A DNA stretch of 64,000 nucleotides from Streptomyces sp. NBC_01498 (GCF_036327775.1 NZ_CP109598.1:6150001-6214000); one strand, 5' to 3'; shown: positions 17,925 to 28,422, counted from the first letter of the stretch. Notes: generated by a model not told the origin, from the letters alone. Numbers and translations are program-made.

Positions 17925-18105
17925 CTGGGCCGTGTCTGACAAATGTTGCCTGGCGCGCGATGCCCGGCACGCACGCCCGCGGTGTTGTCGGAGTCGGCCA
18001 AGTACGCCCAGTACGAGGCCGATCCTCCGCCTTGCGATCGCACGCACCGGACACCTCACGCCCCGCCCTGCGGGCGGACGACACTATTTGTCGGACACGG
18101 CCTAG
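17925..18105. mobile_element. MITE-like non-autonomous IS element (about 180 bp)
   Basis: The ends form an inverted repeat: CTGGGCCGTGTCTGACAAAT at 17925-17944 and its reverse complement at 18086-18105, with 18 of 20 positions identical. No transposase is encoded between them. The terminal sequence resembles those of small IS5-type elements I recall from Streptomyces intergenic regions. No clear target duplication is visible. It lies between the RiPP precursor gene and the radical SAM gene, and its right end overlaps the precursor stop codon (18102-18104). Confidence 0.7.
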
Positions 18106-18218
18106 TCCTCGTCCTCCATCTCCTCCGCGGAGCGGAGGTAGACGACGACGCCGACGCCCGGCTTGCGGCTCTCCTCGTCGCCGTCGAGCGGGTCGCCGTG
18201 GATGATGTCCTTCTGCAT
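18102..18218 (-). CDS. RiPP precursor peptide (38 aa)
   Basis: A 38-residue peptide too short for routine gene calling. ATG at 18218 is preceded by a near-perfect Shine-Dalgarno (GGAGGAGGTGA, 6-nt spacing), the best in the region. The start is 5 nt after the S9 peptidase stop, so the two are coupled. The N-terminal 20 residues are hydrophilic with prolines only at positions 10 and 20. The C-terminal part GVGVVVYLRSAEEMEDED (21-38) has a Val-rich core (V22, V24-V26, Y27) and an acidic tail. A prolyl oligopeptidase cut after P20 would release it. The stop codon lies inside the terminal repeat of a MITE-like element, so the C-terminus may be truncated. No homologue recalled; role inferred from context. 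Confidence 0.75.
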   Translation of the reverse strand: MQKDIIHGDPLDGDEESRKPGVGVVVYLRSAEEMEDED

Positions 18219-18223
18219 GATGT

Positions 18224-20089
18224 TCACCTCCTCCCCGAGTGCGGTGACGGCTCGGCCGGAGCAGGCGCGGTGGGCAGCCCGCGGCCGAGAAATCTGAGGG
18301 ACCGCCGGATCACGGCCAGGTGCTCGGCACCGTCGTAGCCGTCGTGGCCCGACTCCAGCCACATCAGCTCGTGGTCGACTCCGCCCGCGCGCAGCACCGC
18401 CAGGTACGCCTCGATCTGCTCCGGCGGGCACTTGGCGTCCCGCCGCGCGGCGACCACCAGCAGCGGGGAGCGGATGGCCCCCGCGTACGAGGACGGGGAG
18501 GAGTGCGCGTACGCCTCGGGCACCTCGTCCGGAGTGCCGCCGAACAGCGCCGTGTCCAGCGCCTGGAGGGCGGGTGTGGAGTGCCGGAAGGCCGTGACGC
18601 AGTCGGCGAGCGGCTTGACGGCCACTCCGACGTTCCACAGCTCCGGACGGGTCCCCATGGCCAGCAGCGTCAGGTAGCCGCCCCACGAGGTGCCGCACAG
18701 GCCCACGGCGCCCTCGCGCCCGATGCCCCGCTCCAGCAGGTCGGCCCGCGCCCGCACCAGGTCGGCCACCTGGGTGTGGCCGACGCCCTCCGGGTAGGCG
18801 GAGCGCCAGCGGGGCCCGTAGCCGGTCGAGCCCCGGTAGTTGACCCGGGCCACGGCGTGGCCCGAGCCCACGAGGGCCTGCACCATGGGGTCGTAGGCGT
18901 CGCGGTCGTGGTCGGCCGGGCCGCCGTGGACGAGCAGGACCAGCGGGTGGGGCGCGGGACGGTCGGCGGGTGTGGTGACGAAGGTGTGCACCGGACCGTC
19001 GGGGCCGGGCGTCCACAGGTCCTGGCGGTGGCCGAACCGGGGGAGGCGCCAGTCGCTCTGCCCCGGCAGGGACTTGCCCGACAGGGACAGCGCGCGCGGC
19101 ACGTTCACCGCGTCGGTCCAGATGAAGTGCACGTCCCCGTCGGCGGCCGGGGCCGCGTCCAGGATGCTGCCCTCCGGGGTGGGCACCGGGGTCAGCTCCC
19201 GGCGGTCCAGGTCGGCGGTGAACAGCCGGCTGCGGCCGTGCCGGTCCTGCCGGAGCAGGACCCGGGCGCCGTCCGGGCCGGGGTACCAGCGGGCGGTGGT
19301 CTCGGTGTCGAACGAGCACCAGGGCAGGAGTTCCAGTCCGCGCCCGGGGGCCCAGGTGCCGAGGTGGTAGCGGCCGGCCCGCTCGCGCATGACCAGCAGC
19401 AGGGTGCGGGCGGGCGCTGGTACTTGCCCGGACGGCGGCGTCGCACCGGGTAACGCCGACGGCGCGGGTAACGGCGTGGGCGCGGGCGCGAAGCCGAGTG
19501 CCCAGGTGCGTTCCCCGGTGCCGGAGAGCACCGCCACCGTCGTCCCGTCCGGGGTCAGCAGCGTCACCGCGCGCTCGGAGTGCGCGGGGCCGGAGACCGC
19601 CAGGAGCCCGCCGTCCGGCGCCAGGTCGCAGAGCGTGCCGGACTCGGTCGTACGCAGGACGGCGGTGCCGGGGCCGCCGCGCCGCCCCAGATGGACACCC
19701 AGCCCCTCGGCGCCGCGGATGCCGACCGCCACCGTGCCCCCGGCCGCCAGCGCCAGCCCGGCGGGCCGCCCCGGCGGTACTCCGGTCAGCGCCGGGCGGT
19801 CCGGGCCGCCCTCGAAGTCCTGGACGCGCCAGCCGCCGCTGCCGCCGCGGTCCTCGTCGAACCACCACACGGCCTCGTCGTCGTCGATCGCGCACAGCAG
19901 CGTGCCGTGCGGACGGTCCGTCAACTGCCGTCCGGCGCCCCTGGAGCGGTCCCAGGAGAAGATCTCGCACCGGCCCTCGGCATCGCCCGTGTACACCATG
20001 CGGTCCGGGTTCCGGGGGCTGGTCACCGGCAGCACCGGCCGGTAGACGCCGTAGGTGCGCGTCGCCGTCTTCGGCGGGGCCGGTGTCAT
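18224..20089 (-). CDS. S9 prolyl-oligopeptidase-family peptidase of the RiPP locus
   Basis: A 621-residue serine peptidase. Residues about 1-360 are a beta-propeller, interrupted by a Pro/Ala-rich insertion (about residues 200-230). The alpha/beta-hydrolase domain follows, with nucleophile S468 in CGTSWGGY, D551 in AARRDAKCPP and H582 in ESGHDGYDG. The oxyanion region LLVHGGPADHDRDAYDP is present. There is no signal peptide, so it is cytoplasmic. In lanthipeptide clusters such peptidases remove leaders by cutting after Pro; the adjacent precursor has a suitable Pro at position 20. The ATG overlaps the MFS stop (ATGA), and the stop is 5 nt from the precursor start. Confidence 0.9.
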   Translation of the reverse strand: MTPAPPKTATRTYGVYRPVLPVTSPRNPDRMVYTGDAEGRCEIFSWDRSRGAGRQLTDRPHGTLLCAIDDDEAVWWFDEDRGGSGGWRVQDFEGGPDRPALTGVPPGRPAGLALAAGGTVAVGIRGAEGLGVHLGRRGGPGTAVLRTTESGTLCDLAPDGGLLAVSGPAHSERAVTLLTPDGTTVAVLSGTGERTWALGFAPAPTPLPAPSALPGATPPSGQVPAPARTLLLVMRERAGRYHLGTWAPGRGLELLPWCSFDTETTARWYPGPDGARVLLRQDRHGRSRLFTADLDRRELTPVPTPEGSILDAAPAADGDVHFIWTDAVNVPRALSLSGKSLPGQSDWRLPRFGHRQDLWTPGPDGPVHTFVTTPADRPAPHPLVLLVHGGPADHDRDAYDPMVQALVGSGHAVARVNYRGSTGYGPRWRSAYPEGVGHTQVADLVRARADLLERGIGREGAVGLCGTSWGGYLTLLAMGTRPELWNVGVAVKPLADCVTAFRHSTPALQALDTALFGGTPDEVPEAYAHSSPSSYAGAIRSPLLVVAARRDAKCPPEQIEAYLAVLRAGGVDHELMWLESGHDGYDGAEHLAVIRRSLRFLGRGLPTAPAPAEPSPHSGRR

Positions 20090-21342
20090 GTCGCCTCCCG
20101 TGCCACGAGCCCGGCCCTGGCGGTCGCGTACAGCGCCAGTCCGGCCAGCGCGCCCGCGCAGCCCAGCGCCATCGCGCGGCCCCCGTACGCCGTCACCAGC
20201 ACACCCGCCGCCAGCGGCGCGAGCGCCGCGACGCCCTGGCCCGCGGTGCCCAGCACCGTCCCCATCCGGGCCAGCAGCCGGTCGGGGGTGACCAGCACCG
20301 CCCGGGTCTGGAGCACGACCGCCACGGACGGCGCCGTCAGTGACACGGCGCTCAACAGCAGCCCGTAGAGCCAGGTCTGTGACGCGAAGGCGAGCCCGGC
20401 CGCCGTCGGCACCATGGCCCACGAGGCGCCCGTCACGATCCAAGGGGCCGGTATCCGTGCCACGAGCCACGGCGCCGCGAGGGCGCCCAGCAGTCCGCCG
20501 ACACCCGCCAGCGTGAGGATGAGCCCGATCGAGGAGGGGCTGGCGTCCTGGGCGTGCGAGGCGAGCACCGCGTGGAAGTACAGGGCGCCCAGCAGCGCGT
20601 TGATCCCGGCGGTCCACACCACCACGAAGCGCAGGAACGGTTCGGCGCGCACGAAGCGCAGCCCTTCGGCGAAGTCACGGGTGAACGAGGGGGCCGGACC
20701 CTCCCGTTCGGGCGTCAGGTCCGTACGGATCGCCCTGCTCGCCACCGCCACCAGCAGGAACGACACCGCGTCCGCGAGCAGCGGCACCCACCGTGCCAGC
20801 TGGTACAGCGCGCCGCCCAGGGTCGGCCCGACGATCTGCACCGCCTGGTCGCGCGCCTGGAGGTAGCCGATCGCCCGGGTGTACTCACCGGGCGGCACCA
20901 GCCGCCGGATCGTCCCGGACGCCGCCGCCCCGTAGGTGGCGCCGGCCGCCTGCTCGATCACGGCCGCGACGAGTACGTGGACGAGGACGACATGGCCCAG
21001 GGCGACGGCCACGAACACCGATCCCATGGCGCCCGCCGCGACCAGGGCGGCCCCGTACATCATCGGCTTGCGCGGCCGGCGGTCGGCGAACACGCCCGCG
21101 ACCGGCGAGACCACCAGCCCGCTGACCAGGGCCACCGACGCGACGAGCCCGGTGAGCCCGGCCGGGTATCCGGCACCCAGCAGGATCAGCGGAAGAAAGA
21201 GGGACGACGCGCAGGTCCCGAGACCGTCGACGGCGCCCGCGGTCCAGAAGAGAAAGAAATCCCGTCTTCGAAACGGAGAAGAAGGGGCTTCTTTTTCTAA
21301 TTCGGCGCCGGGGGGTCTTAACTTTTCCTCGGCCTCGCCCAT
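20086..21342 (-). CDS. MFS exporter of the RiPP locus
   Basis: A 418-residue, 12-helix major facilitator transporter. The loop between TM2 and TM3 has the motif-A-like VSPVAGVFADRRPRKPMMYG. It resembles EntS-like exporters of peptides and siderophores. ATG at 21342 (MGEAEEKLRP) was chosen because the likely promoter -10 lies at 21436-21431, which excludes a further upstream in-frame GTG at 21450. First gene of the minus-strand RiPP operon, and translationally coupled to the S9 peptidase. Probable role: export of, or self-protection against, the mature peptide. Confidence 0.88.
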   Translation of the reverse strand: MGEAEEKLRPPGAELEKEAPSSPFRRRDFFLFWTAGAVDGLGTCASSLFLPLILLGAGYPAGLTGLVASVALVSGLVVSPVAGVFADRRPRKPMMYGAALVAAGAMGSVFVAVALGHVVLVHVLVAAVIEQAAGATYGAAASGTIRRLVPPGEYTRAIGYLQARDQAVQIVGPTLGGALYQLARWVPLLADAVSFLLVAVASRAIRTDLTPEREGPAPSFTRDFAEGLRFVRAEPFLRFVVVWTAGINALLGALYFHAVLASHAQDASPSSIGLILTLAGVGGLLGALAAPWLVARIPAPWIVTGASWAMVPTAAGLAFASQTWLYGLLLSAVSLTAPSVAVVLQTRAVLVTPDRLLARMGTVLGTAGQGVAALAPLAAGVLVTAYGGRAMALGCAGALAGLALYATARAGLVAREAT

Positions 21343-21430
21343 CAGGAATCCCGCTCGGCGGGAATCGCCGACACGAACGTACCCACAATGCCCCCCGGAA
21401 CAAGCGGACTTACGGCCGTTGAGGGTCGTG

Positions 21431-21459
21431 ATCGTATCGAACGGAGACACCCATCACAA
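21431..21459 (-). promoter_or_regulatory. Promoter of the RiPP operon
   Basis: On the minus strand TTGTGA (21459-21454), 17-bp spacer, TACGAT (21436-21431). Transcription would begin near 21424, leaving an 80-nt leader before the MFS start. Confidence 0.6.
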
Positions 21460-21478
21460 CACCCCAGTTCCACTGGAA

Positions 21479-21492
21479 TTCTTGATCAAGAA
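21479..21492. promoter_or_regulatory. Perfect 14-bp palindrome upstream of the RiPP promoter
   Basis: TTCTTGATCAAGAA lies about 20 bp upstream of the -35 of the RiPP operon. It is unusually A+T-rich for this genome. It is nested in a looser inverted repeat (CATCACAACACCCC at about 21452-21465 against GGGGTGGTGATG at about 21502-21514). A regulator binding site is likely; no regulator gene is in the cluster. Confidence 0.45.
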
Positions 21493-21522
21493 GCGTGATG
21501 TACCGGGGTGGTGATGAATTGA

Positions 21523-22803
<1,281 letters not shown>

Positions 22804-22864
22804 ACCGGCCCCGGCACCGCCCGGCGGCACACGGCACCACCACCCACCCGACCAAGGAGATGCA

Positions 22865-24034
22865 GTGAGCGTCACCGCAGCAGGCGGATTCACGGCGGCG
22901 GGCATCGCCGCCGGGATCAAGGACAGCGGCAACCCGGACCTGGCCCTCGTGGTCAACACCGGGCCGCGCCGCGCCGCCGCCGGCGTCTTCACCTCCAACC
23001 GCGTCAAGGCCGCCCCCGTCCTCTGGTCGGAGCAGGTCGTCAAGGGCGGCCGGATCTCCGCCGTCGTCCTCAACTCCGGTGGTGCCAACGCCTGTACGGG
23101 CCCCCAGGGCTTCCAGGACACCCACGCCACCGCCGAGAAGGCCGCCGAGGTGCTGAACCTGGCCGCCCCCGAGAGCCACAGCCCCGGCGAGATCGCCGTC
23201 GCCTCCACCGGGCTCATCGGCATCACCCTTCCCATGGACAAGCTGCTGCCGGGCATCGAGAAGGCGGCGGCCGAACTCTCCGGGTACGGCGGTGAGAAGG
23301 CCGCCATCGCCATCAAGACCACCGACAGCGTCCACAAGACCGCCGTCGCGGGCGGCGACGGCTGGACCGTCGGCGGCATGGCCAAGGGCGCGGGCATGCT
23401 CGCCCCCGGCCTCGCCACCATGCTCGTCGTCCTCACCACCGACGCCGACGTCGAAGCCCCCGGACTCGACTCCGCCCTGCGCGCCGCCACCCGCACCACC
23501 TTCGACCGGGTCGACTCCGACGGCTGCATGTCCACCAACGACACCGTCCTGCTGCTCGCCTCCGGCGCCTCCGGCATCACCCCCGGCCAGGAGGAGTTCG
23601 CCGAGGCCGTCCGCACGGTCTGCGACGACCTCGGCCGTCAGCTCATCGGCGACGCCGAGGGCGCGAGCAAGGACATCCGGATCGAGGTGACCAACGCGGC
23701 GACCGAGGACGACGCCGTCGAGGTCGGCCGTTCCATCGCCCGCAACAACCTCCTCAAGTGCGCCCTGCACGGCGAGGACCCCAACTGGGGCCGGGTCCTC
23801 TCCGCCATCGGCACCACCTCCGCCGCCTTCGATCCCGACCGGCTCAACGTCGCCATCAACGACGTCTGGGTCTGCCGCGACGGCTCCGTCGGCGAGGACC
23901 GCGACCTGGTCGACATGCGCTTCCGGGAGGTCCGGATCACCGCCGACCTCGCGGCGGGCGGCGAGTCCGCCGTCATCTGGACCAACGACCTCACCGCCGA
24001 CTACGTCCACGAGAACAGCGCGTACAGCTCATGA
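22865..24034 (+). CDS. argJ: Glutamate N-acetyltransferase / amino-acid acetyltransferase (ornithine acetyltransferase)
   Basis: A 389-residue ArgJ, which recycles the acetyl group from N-acetylornithine to glutamate and may also use acetyl-CoA. It is autoproteolysed before the nucleophilic Thr, T185, in [10 protein letters not shown]. The N-terminal region contains [13 protein letters not shown], and the C-terminus ends with ENSAYSS, typical of the family. GTG start with AAGGAGATGCA directly upstream. The argB ATG overlaps its stop (ATGA). Confidence 0.98.
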   Translation: MSVTAAGGFTAAGIAAGIKDSGNPDLALVVNTGPRRAAAGVFTSNRVKAAPVLWSEQVVKGGRISAVVLNSGGANACTGPQGFQDTHATAEKAAEVLNLAAPESHSPGEIAVASTGLIGITLPMDKLLPGIEKAAAELSGYGGEKAAIAIKTTDSVHKTAVAGGDGWTVGGMAKGAGMLAPGLATMLVVLTTDADVEAPGLDSALRAATRTTFDRVDSDGCMSTNDTVLLLASGASGITPGQEEFAEAVRTVCDDLGRQLIGDAEGASKDIRIEVTNAATEDDAVEVGRSIARNNLLKCALHGEDPNWGRVLSAIGTTSAAFDPDRLNVAINDVWVCRDGSVGEDRDLVDMRFREVRITADLAAGGESAVIWTNDLTADYVHENSAYSS

Positions 24035-25002
24035 CGGCGCGCAAGCACACCGCGCTGCCCAAGGCACAGATCCTCATCGAGGCGCTGCCCTGGCTGACCC
24101 GCCACAACGGGAAGATCGTCGTCGTCAAGTTCGGCGGCAACGCCATGGTGGACGAGGAGCTGAAGGCCGCCTTCGCCCAGGACGTCGTCTTCCTGCGGCA
24201 GGCCGGACTCAGACCCGTCGTCGTGCACGGCGGCGGCCCCCAGATCAGCGCCCAGCTCGACCGGCACGGACTGGTCAGCGAGTTCAAGGCCGGGCTGCGG
24301 GTCACCACCCCCGAGGCGATGGACGTCGTACGGATGGTCCTGGCCGGCCAGGTGCAGCGCGAGCTGGTCGGGCTGCTCAACCAGCACGGCCCGCTCGCCG
24401 TCGGCATGACCGGCGAGGACGCCCACACCATGTCCGCGACCCGGCACCGGCCGCGTGTCGACGGCGAACTGGTCGACATCGGCCGGGTCGGCGAGATCAC
24501 CGCGATCGACACCGGCGCCATCGAGGCCCTGCTCGCCGACGGCCGTATCCCGGTGATCTCCTCGATCGCCCGCAGCGCCGACGACGGCCATGTCTACAAC
24601 GTCAACGCCGACACCGCCGCCGCCGCGCTCGCCGCCGCGCTCGGGGCCGAGACGCTGATGGTCCTCACCGATGTCGAGGGCCTGTACGAGGACTGGCCGA
24701 ACAACGACGACGTGATCAGCCGGCTCACGGCCACCGAGCTGGAGAAGCTGCTGCCCGAGCTGTCCAGCGGCATGGTGCCGAAGATGCGGGGCTGTCTGCA
24801 CGCCGTACGCAACGGGGTCAACACCGCCCGGGTGCTCGACGGCCGCGTACCGCACTCGATCCTGCTGGAGATCTTCACCGACGAGGGCATCGGCACCATG
24901 GTCGTCCCCGACGGCCGGGAACGCGGGACCAGGAGCGGGACCACGACCGGCGCCACGACGCCGGCCACGACAGGGACGATCACCGAAGGGGGAGCGGCAT
25001 GA
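24031..25002 (+). CDS. argB: Acetylglutamate kinase
   Basis: A 323-residue amino-acid kinase catalysing the second, usually arginine-inhibited, step. Motifs: [20 protein letters not shown] (ATP), [20 protein letters not shown] (substrate) and [14 protein letters not shown] [19 protein letters not shown]. The last 28 residues (a Thr/Gly-rich tail after VVPDGRERG) extend past the conserved fold. Overlaps argJ and argD by 4 bp each. Confidence 0.97.
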   Translation: MTARKHTALPKAQILIEALPWLTRHNGKIVVVKFGGNAMVDEELKAAFAQDVVFLRQAGLRPVVVHGGGPQISAQLDRHGLVSEFKAGLRVTTPEAMDVVRMVLAGQVQRELVGLLNQHGPLAVGMTGEDAHTMSATRHRPRVDGELVDIGRVGEITAIDTGAIEALLADGRIPVISSIARSADDGHVYNVNADTAAAALAAALGAETLMVLTDVEGLYEDWPNNDDVISRLTATELEKLLPELSSGMVPKMRGCLHAVRNGVNTARVLDGRVPHSILLEIFTDEGIGTMVVPDGRERGTRSGTTTGATTPATTGTITEGGAA

Positions 25003-26219
25003 CCGACGACACCGACAGCAACCAGGAGCTCGGACGGCGCTGGCAGCAGGTGATGGCCGACACCTACGGCACGCCGAAGCTCTCCCTCGTACGCGGCTCC
25101 GGAGCCACCGTCTGGGACGCCGACGGCACCGCGTACACCGACTTCGTCGCCGGCCTCGCCGTGAACGCCCTCGGCCACGCCCACCCCGCCGTGGTCGAGG
25201 CGGTCTCCCGCCAGATCGCCTCCCTCGGCCATGTGTCGAACCTGTACATCGCCCAGGAGCCCGTCGCCCTGGCCGAACGGCTCCTCTCCCTCACCGGCCG
25301 CCCCGGCCGGGTCTTCTTCTGCAACTCCGGGGCCGAGGCGAACGAGGCCGCGTTCAAGATCGGCCGGCTCACCGGCCGCCGCCACATGGTCGCCACCGAC
25401 GGCGGCTTCCACGGCCGCACGATGGGCGCGCTCGCGCTGACCGGACAGCCGCCCAAGCGGGAGCCCTTCCAGCCGCTGCCCGGCGAGGTCACGCATGTGC
25501 CGTACGGGGACGCCGACGCGCTCAGGGCCGCCGTCACCGAGGAGACCGCCCTGGTGATCGTCGAGCCGATCCAGGGCGAGAACGGCGTGGTCGTCCCGCC
25601 CCGCGGCTATCTCGAAGCGGCCAGGGAGATCACCCGCGCCACCGGCACGCTGCTGGTGCTGGACGAGGTCCAGACGGGCGTCGGGCGGACCGGACACTGG
25701 TTCGAGCACCAGGCCCACCAGAGCGTCGAACCCGATGTGATCACGCTCGCCAAGGGGCTCGGCGGCGGTCTGCCGCTCGGCGCGACGCTCGCGTTCGGCC
25801 CGGCGGCCGACCTGCTCAAGCCCGGTCACCACGGCTCGACCTTCGGCGGCAACCCCGTCGCCTGCGCCGCCGGACTCGCCGTCCTGGACACCCTCGGCGC
25901 CGACGGCGCGCTCGACACCGTGAAGCGGCTGGGGGAGAAACTGCGGGACGGAATCGAGGCGTTGGGCCACCCGCTCGTCTCGCACGTCCGCGGCGCGGGC
26001 CTGCTGCTGGGTATCGTGCTCACCGAGCCGCTCGCGCCCCAGGTGCAGCAGGCGGCTCAGGACGCCGGTCTCCTGGTGAACGCGCCCGCACCCGATGTCG
26101 TACGGCTCGTGCCGCCGCTGATCATCGGAGACGGTGAGGTAGAAACGTTCCTCCAGGCTCTTCCCGGCATCCTGGACAGCACCCGTGCGACCGGCCGGGA
26201 CGGACAAACCGGGGAATGA
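24999..26219 (+). CDS. argD: Acetylornithine aminotransferase
   Basis: A 406-residue class-III PLP aminotransferase converting N-acetylglutamate semialdehyde to N-acetylornithine. PLP lysine K252 in [28 protein letters not shown] and [15 protein letters not shown] are the cofactor-binding segments. ATG overlaps the argB stop. argR follows after 7 nt. Confidence 0.97.
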   Translation: MTDDTDSNQELGRRWQQVMADTYGTPKLSLVRGSGATVWDADGTAYTDFVAGLAVNALGHAHPAVVEAVSRQIASLGHVSNLYIAQEPVALAERLLSLTGRPGRVFFCNSGAEANEAAFKIGRLTGRRHMVATDGGFHGRTMGALALTGQPPKREPFQPLPGEVTHVPYGDADALRAAVTEETALVIVEPIQGENGVVVPPRGYLEAAREITRATGTLLVLDEVQTGVGRTGHWFEHQAHQSVEPDVITLAKGLGGGLPLGATLAFGPAADLLKPGHHGSTFGGNPVACAAGLAVLDTLGADGALDTVKRLGEKLRDGIEALGHPLVSHVRGAGLLLGIVLTEPLAPQVQQAAQDAGLLVNAPAPDVVRLVPPLIIGDGEVETFLQALPGILDSTRATGRDGQTGE

Positions 26220-26226
26220 GGCGACG

Positions 26227-26874
26227 ATGACCGAGGCGCAGGCGCCCGAGCAGAACGGGGTCGACACGAACGGGATCGAGTCGAGCGGGATCGGATCGAG
26301 CGGGATCGGCGGCATGGAGCCGGCCGGCGTCGAGCCGGGCGGGACGAACGGCGCGGCCGAGTACGCCGGCCCGTCCGTCCCCCAGACCCGGACCGCACGG
26401 CACCGCCGGATCGTGGACATCCTCAACCGGCAGCCGGTCCGCAGCCAGAGCCAACTCGCCAAGCTCCTCGCCGACGACGGTCTGAACGTCACCCAGGCGA
26501 CGCTCTCGCGCGACCTCGACGAGCTGGGCGCCGTGAAGATCCGCAACACCGGCGGTGAGCTGATCTACGCGGTCCCCAGCGAGGGCGGCTACCGCACCCC
26601 GCACGCCCCGCTCGGCGAGTCGGCCAAGGAGGAGCGGATGCGGCGGCTCTCCGGCGAGCTGCTGATCTCGGCGGAGGCGTCCGCCAACCTCGTGGTGCTC
26701 CGTACCCCGCCGGGCGCCGCCCAGTTCCTCGCCTCGGCCATCGACCAGGCCGAACTCCGGCCCATCCTCGGCACCATCGCCGGTGACGACACGCTGCTGC
26801 TGATCAGCCGCGACCCGGTGGGCGGCCAGGCGCTCGCGGACCATCTGCTGCGGCTGGCCCAGAAGGACGGCTGA
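26227..26874 (+). CDS. argR: Arginine repressor
   Basis: A 215-residue ArgR. The winged-helix DNA-binding domain covers residues about 55-125 ([40 protein letters not shown]). The C-terminal oligomerisation/arginine-binding domain contains [15 protein letters not shown]. It has an N-terminal extension of about 50 residues made partly of a short DNA repeat ([11 protein letters not shown]). Co-transcribed with argCJBD and predicted to control it and argG through the ARG boxes. Confidence 0.97.
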   Translation: MTEAQAPEQNGVDTNGIESSGIGSSGIGGMEPAGVEPGGTNGAAEYAGPSVPQTRTARHRRIVDILNRQPVRSQSQLAKLLADDGLNVTQATLSRDLDELGAVKIRNTGGELIYAVPSEGGYRTPHAPLGESAKEERMRRLSGELLISAEASANLVVLRTPPGAAQFLASAIDQAELRPILGTIAGDDTLLLISRDPVGGQALADHLLRLAQKDG

Positions 26875-26909
26875 GGACACCACCCGGGCGTGTCCGCCCC
26901 GCGCGCGAC

Positions 26910-26938
26910 GCCCGGCCGCGTTCCTTCGCGGGCCCGGC
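26910..26938. terminator. Hairpin between argR and the L,D-transpeptidase gene
   Basis: An imperfect G+C-rich inverted repeat with loop TTCCTT lies between two converging genes and abuts the stop codon of the minus-strand gene. Confidence 0.45.
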
Positions 26939-27652
26939 TCAGTAGCGGGTGATCGCGGTGGGCCCGGACGTCGTGCCGATCGCGATGTGCGGTGCGCGGC
27001 CGGGGTCGGCCCACTTCAGGATGCGGACCATCGCCTCGGCCGGGACCGAGACACAGCCCGCCGTCGCGCCCTTGCCGTCGACGTGCAGGAAGATCCCGGC
27101 TCCCCGGCCGCGCACCGGCCGGTCGTAGTTGAAGCCGATCACCAGCGCGTGGGCGTACTGGACGTCGTACCCGATCAGCTGCTCGGCCTCCGCCGCGCGG
27201 CAGTCGGCCGGCAGCCCCTCGACCCAGCGGTTGTAGGCGCGCGAGTCGTTGTCCTGGCACCACCAGGACTGTTCGGTCACCGGGCGGTACCCGAAGCGGG
27301 TGCCCGCCGGGGCGGGACGGATACCGAAGGCGTACGGCAGGTCGTACAGCCCCGTCGGTGTGGTCGACGTGCCCTGGACCCGCTCCGTGCCCCGGACCAG
27401 CCCGCCGGAGCCGAACCGCGCGTCCGCCGAGCCCGCCTCCACCCAGTGCTCCCCGCGCCGCTCCCACCAGACGACCCGGCCGGTGGTGGCGCTCGTGCCC
27501 GGGGCCTCGGCGGTGATCAGCTGACTGCCGCCGCCCGTGTCGGCCATCCGTTCGGGCAGCGGGACGGTGGGGTCGGCGGACGCGGCGGGGCCCGCCACGA
27601 CCGTGGCGGCGAGGGCCAGCAGGACGGAGCCGAGCGAGAGAAGGGTGCGCAT
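26939..27652 (-). CDS. Secreted L,D-transpeptidase (YkuD) family protein
   Basis: A 237-residue exported protein with a Sec signal peptide (MRTLLSLGSVLLALAATVVA, cleavage near PAASAD). The C-terminal YkuD domain has the catalytic Cys in GIFLHVDGKGATAGCVSVP, with the His 11 residues before it. L,D-transpeptidases make 3-3 peptidoglycan cross-links or attach proteins; this short form without known wall-binding repeats may act as a hydrolase or transferase at the wall. ATG at 27652. Monocistronic between argR and a convergent terminator on one side and the PPOX-like gene on the other. Confidence 0.88.
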   Translation of the reverse strand: MRTLLSLGSVLLALAATVVAGPAASADPTVPLPERMADTGGGSQLITAEAPGTSATTGRVVWWERRGEHWVEAGSADARFGSGGLVRGTERVQGTSTTPTGLYDLPYAFGIRPAPAGTRFGYRPVTEQSWWCQDNDSRAYNRWVEGLPADCRAAEAEQLIGYDVQYAHALVIGFNYDRPVRGRGAGIFLHVDGKGATAGCVSVPAEAMVRILKWADPGRAPHIAIGTTSGPTAITRY

Positions 27653-27703
27653 GCCCGGACCGTATGCCGGACCGCCGCCGTGGGCCTCCCGGTCCGGGCC
27701 CGG

Positions 27704-28339
27704 TTACGCCGGACGGGGCGAGGACGCCTCGGCGGAGGCGCCCACGCCCACGGGCGGCGTGTCCGTGCGGGCGGGCAGCGGGAGCGGCAGCGCGGGCAGC
27801 CCGTCCAGGCTCACCCCCACGTACTCCTTCTTCTCGCAGTACGCCGCGAACTCGGTGTCCGTCTTGCGGCCGAAGTGCTCCGCGTGCTGGGTGCGTTCCT
27901 CCCGGTAGTCCAGGAAGGGCACGGCGAATCCGCACGAGTCGCTGATCCGTACCGCGCCGACCAGGATGATCGCCCGCGCGCTCGGCCCGTCCGCGTCCCC
28001 GAAGCGCGCGACGAGGTCGGCCCAGCGCGGATCGTCCCGGAACACCGGCTCCCCGCGCCCGTGCACCCGCAGGATCTTCGGTGGTCCGGTGAACGCGCAC
28101 CACATCAGGGTGATGCGGCCGTTCTCCCGCAGGTGGGCGATGGTCTCGGCGCCGCTGCCGCCGAAGTCGAGATAGGCGAGCGTCGACTCGTCCAGCACGA
28201 CGAGGCTGCCGGAGCGGCCCTTCGGCGAGACGTTGACATGGCCGTCGTCGGCGCGGGGGGCCGTCGCGGTGAAGAAGACGGGCTGTTCCTCGATGAACGT
28301 ACGAATGCGGCCGTCGATCCGTTCGTAGAGCTTTCCCAT
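27704..28339 (-). CDS. Pyridoxamine 5'-phosphate oxidase-like flavin-binding protein
   Basis: A 211-residue split-barrel flavoprotein of the PPOX family (residues about 1-150, with [20 protein letters not shown] and [20 protein letters not shown]). Such proteins bind FMN or F420. The C-terminal 60 residues are variable and Pro/Thr-rich. Start ATG 28339 (MGKLYERID) is used; an in-frame ATG at 28348 is the alternative. The gene is divergent from argG, whose ARG-box promoter lies in the shared region. Confidence 0.82.
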   Translation of the reverse strand: MGKLYERIDGRIRTFIEEQPVFFTATAPRADDGHVNVSPKGRSGSLVVLDESTLAYLDFGGSGAETIAHLRENGRITLMWCAFTGPPKILRVHGRGEPVFRDDPRWADLVARFGDADGPSARAIILVGAVRISDSCGFAVPFLDYREERTQHAEHFGRKTDTEFAAYCEKKEYVGVSLDGLPALPLPLPARTDTPPVGVGASAEASSPRPA

Positions 28340-28422
28340 GGCACCCATTGTCGGCGCCGTCCCTCGCGCGCGTCGAGAGCGCCCGGCGCCGGGGCCCGGT
28401 GGCGGGCGGCCCCGCACCCACG

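Noticed and set aside
15864..18059. Radical SAM open frame extended upstream to 18059
   Set aside because: The extension is composed of the inserted element and Pro/Arg-rich noise; the family N-terminus MRVLLVNMPW at 17765 has a ribosome binding site.
21343..21450. Longer MFS start at GTG 21450
   Set aside because: The likely -10 (21436-21431) lies inside this extension, and the extra residues are not transporter-like.
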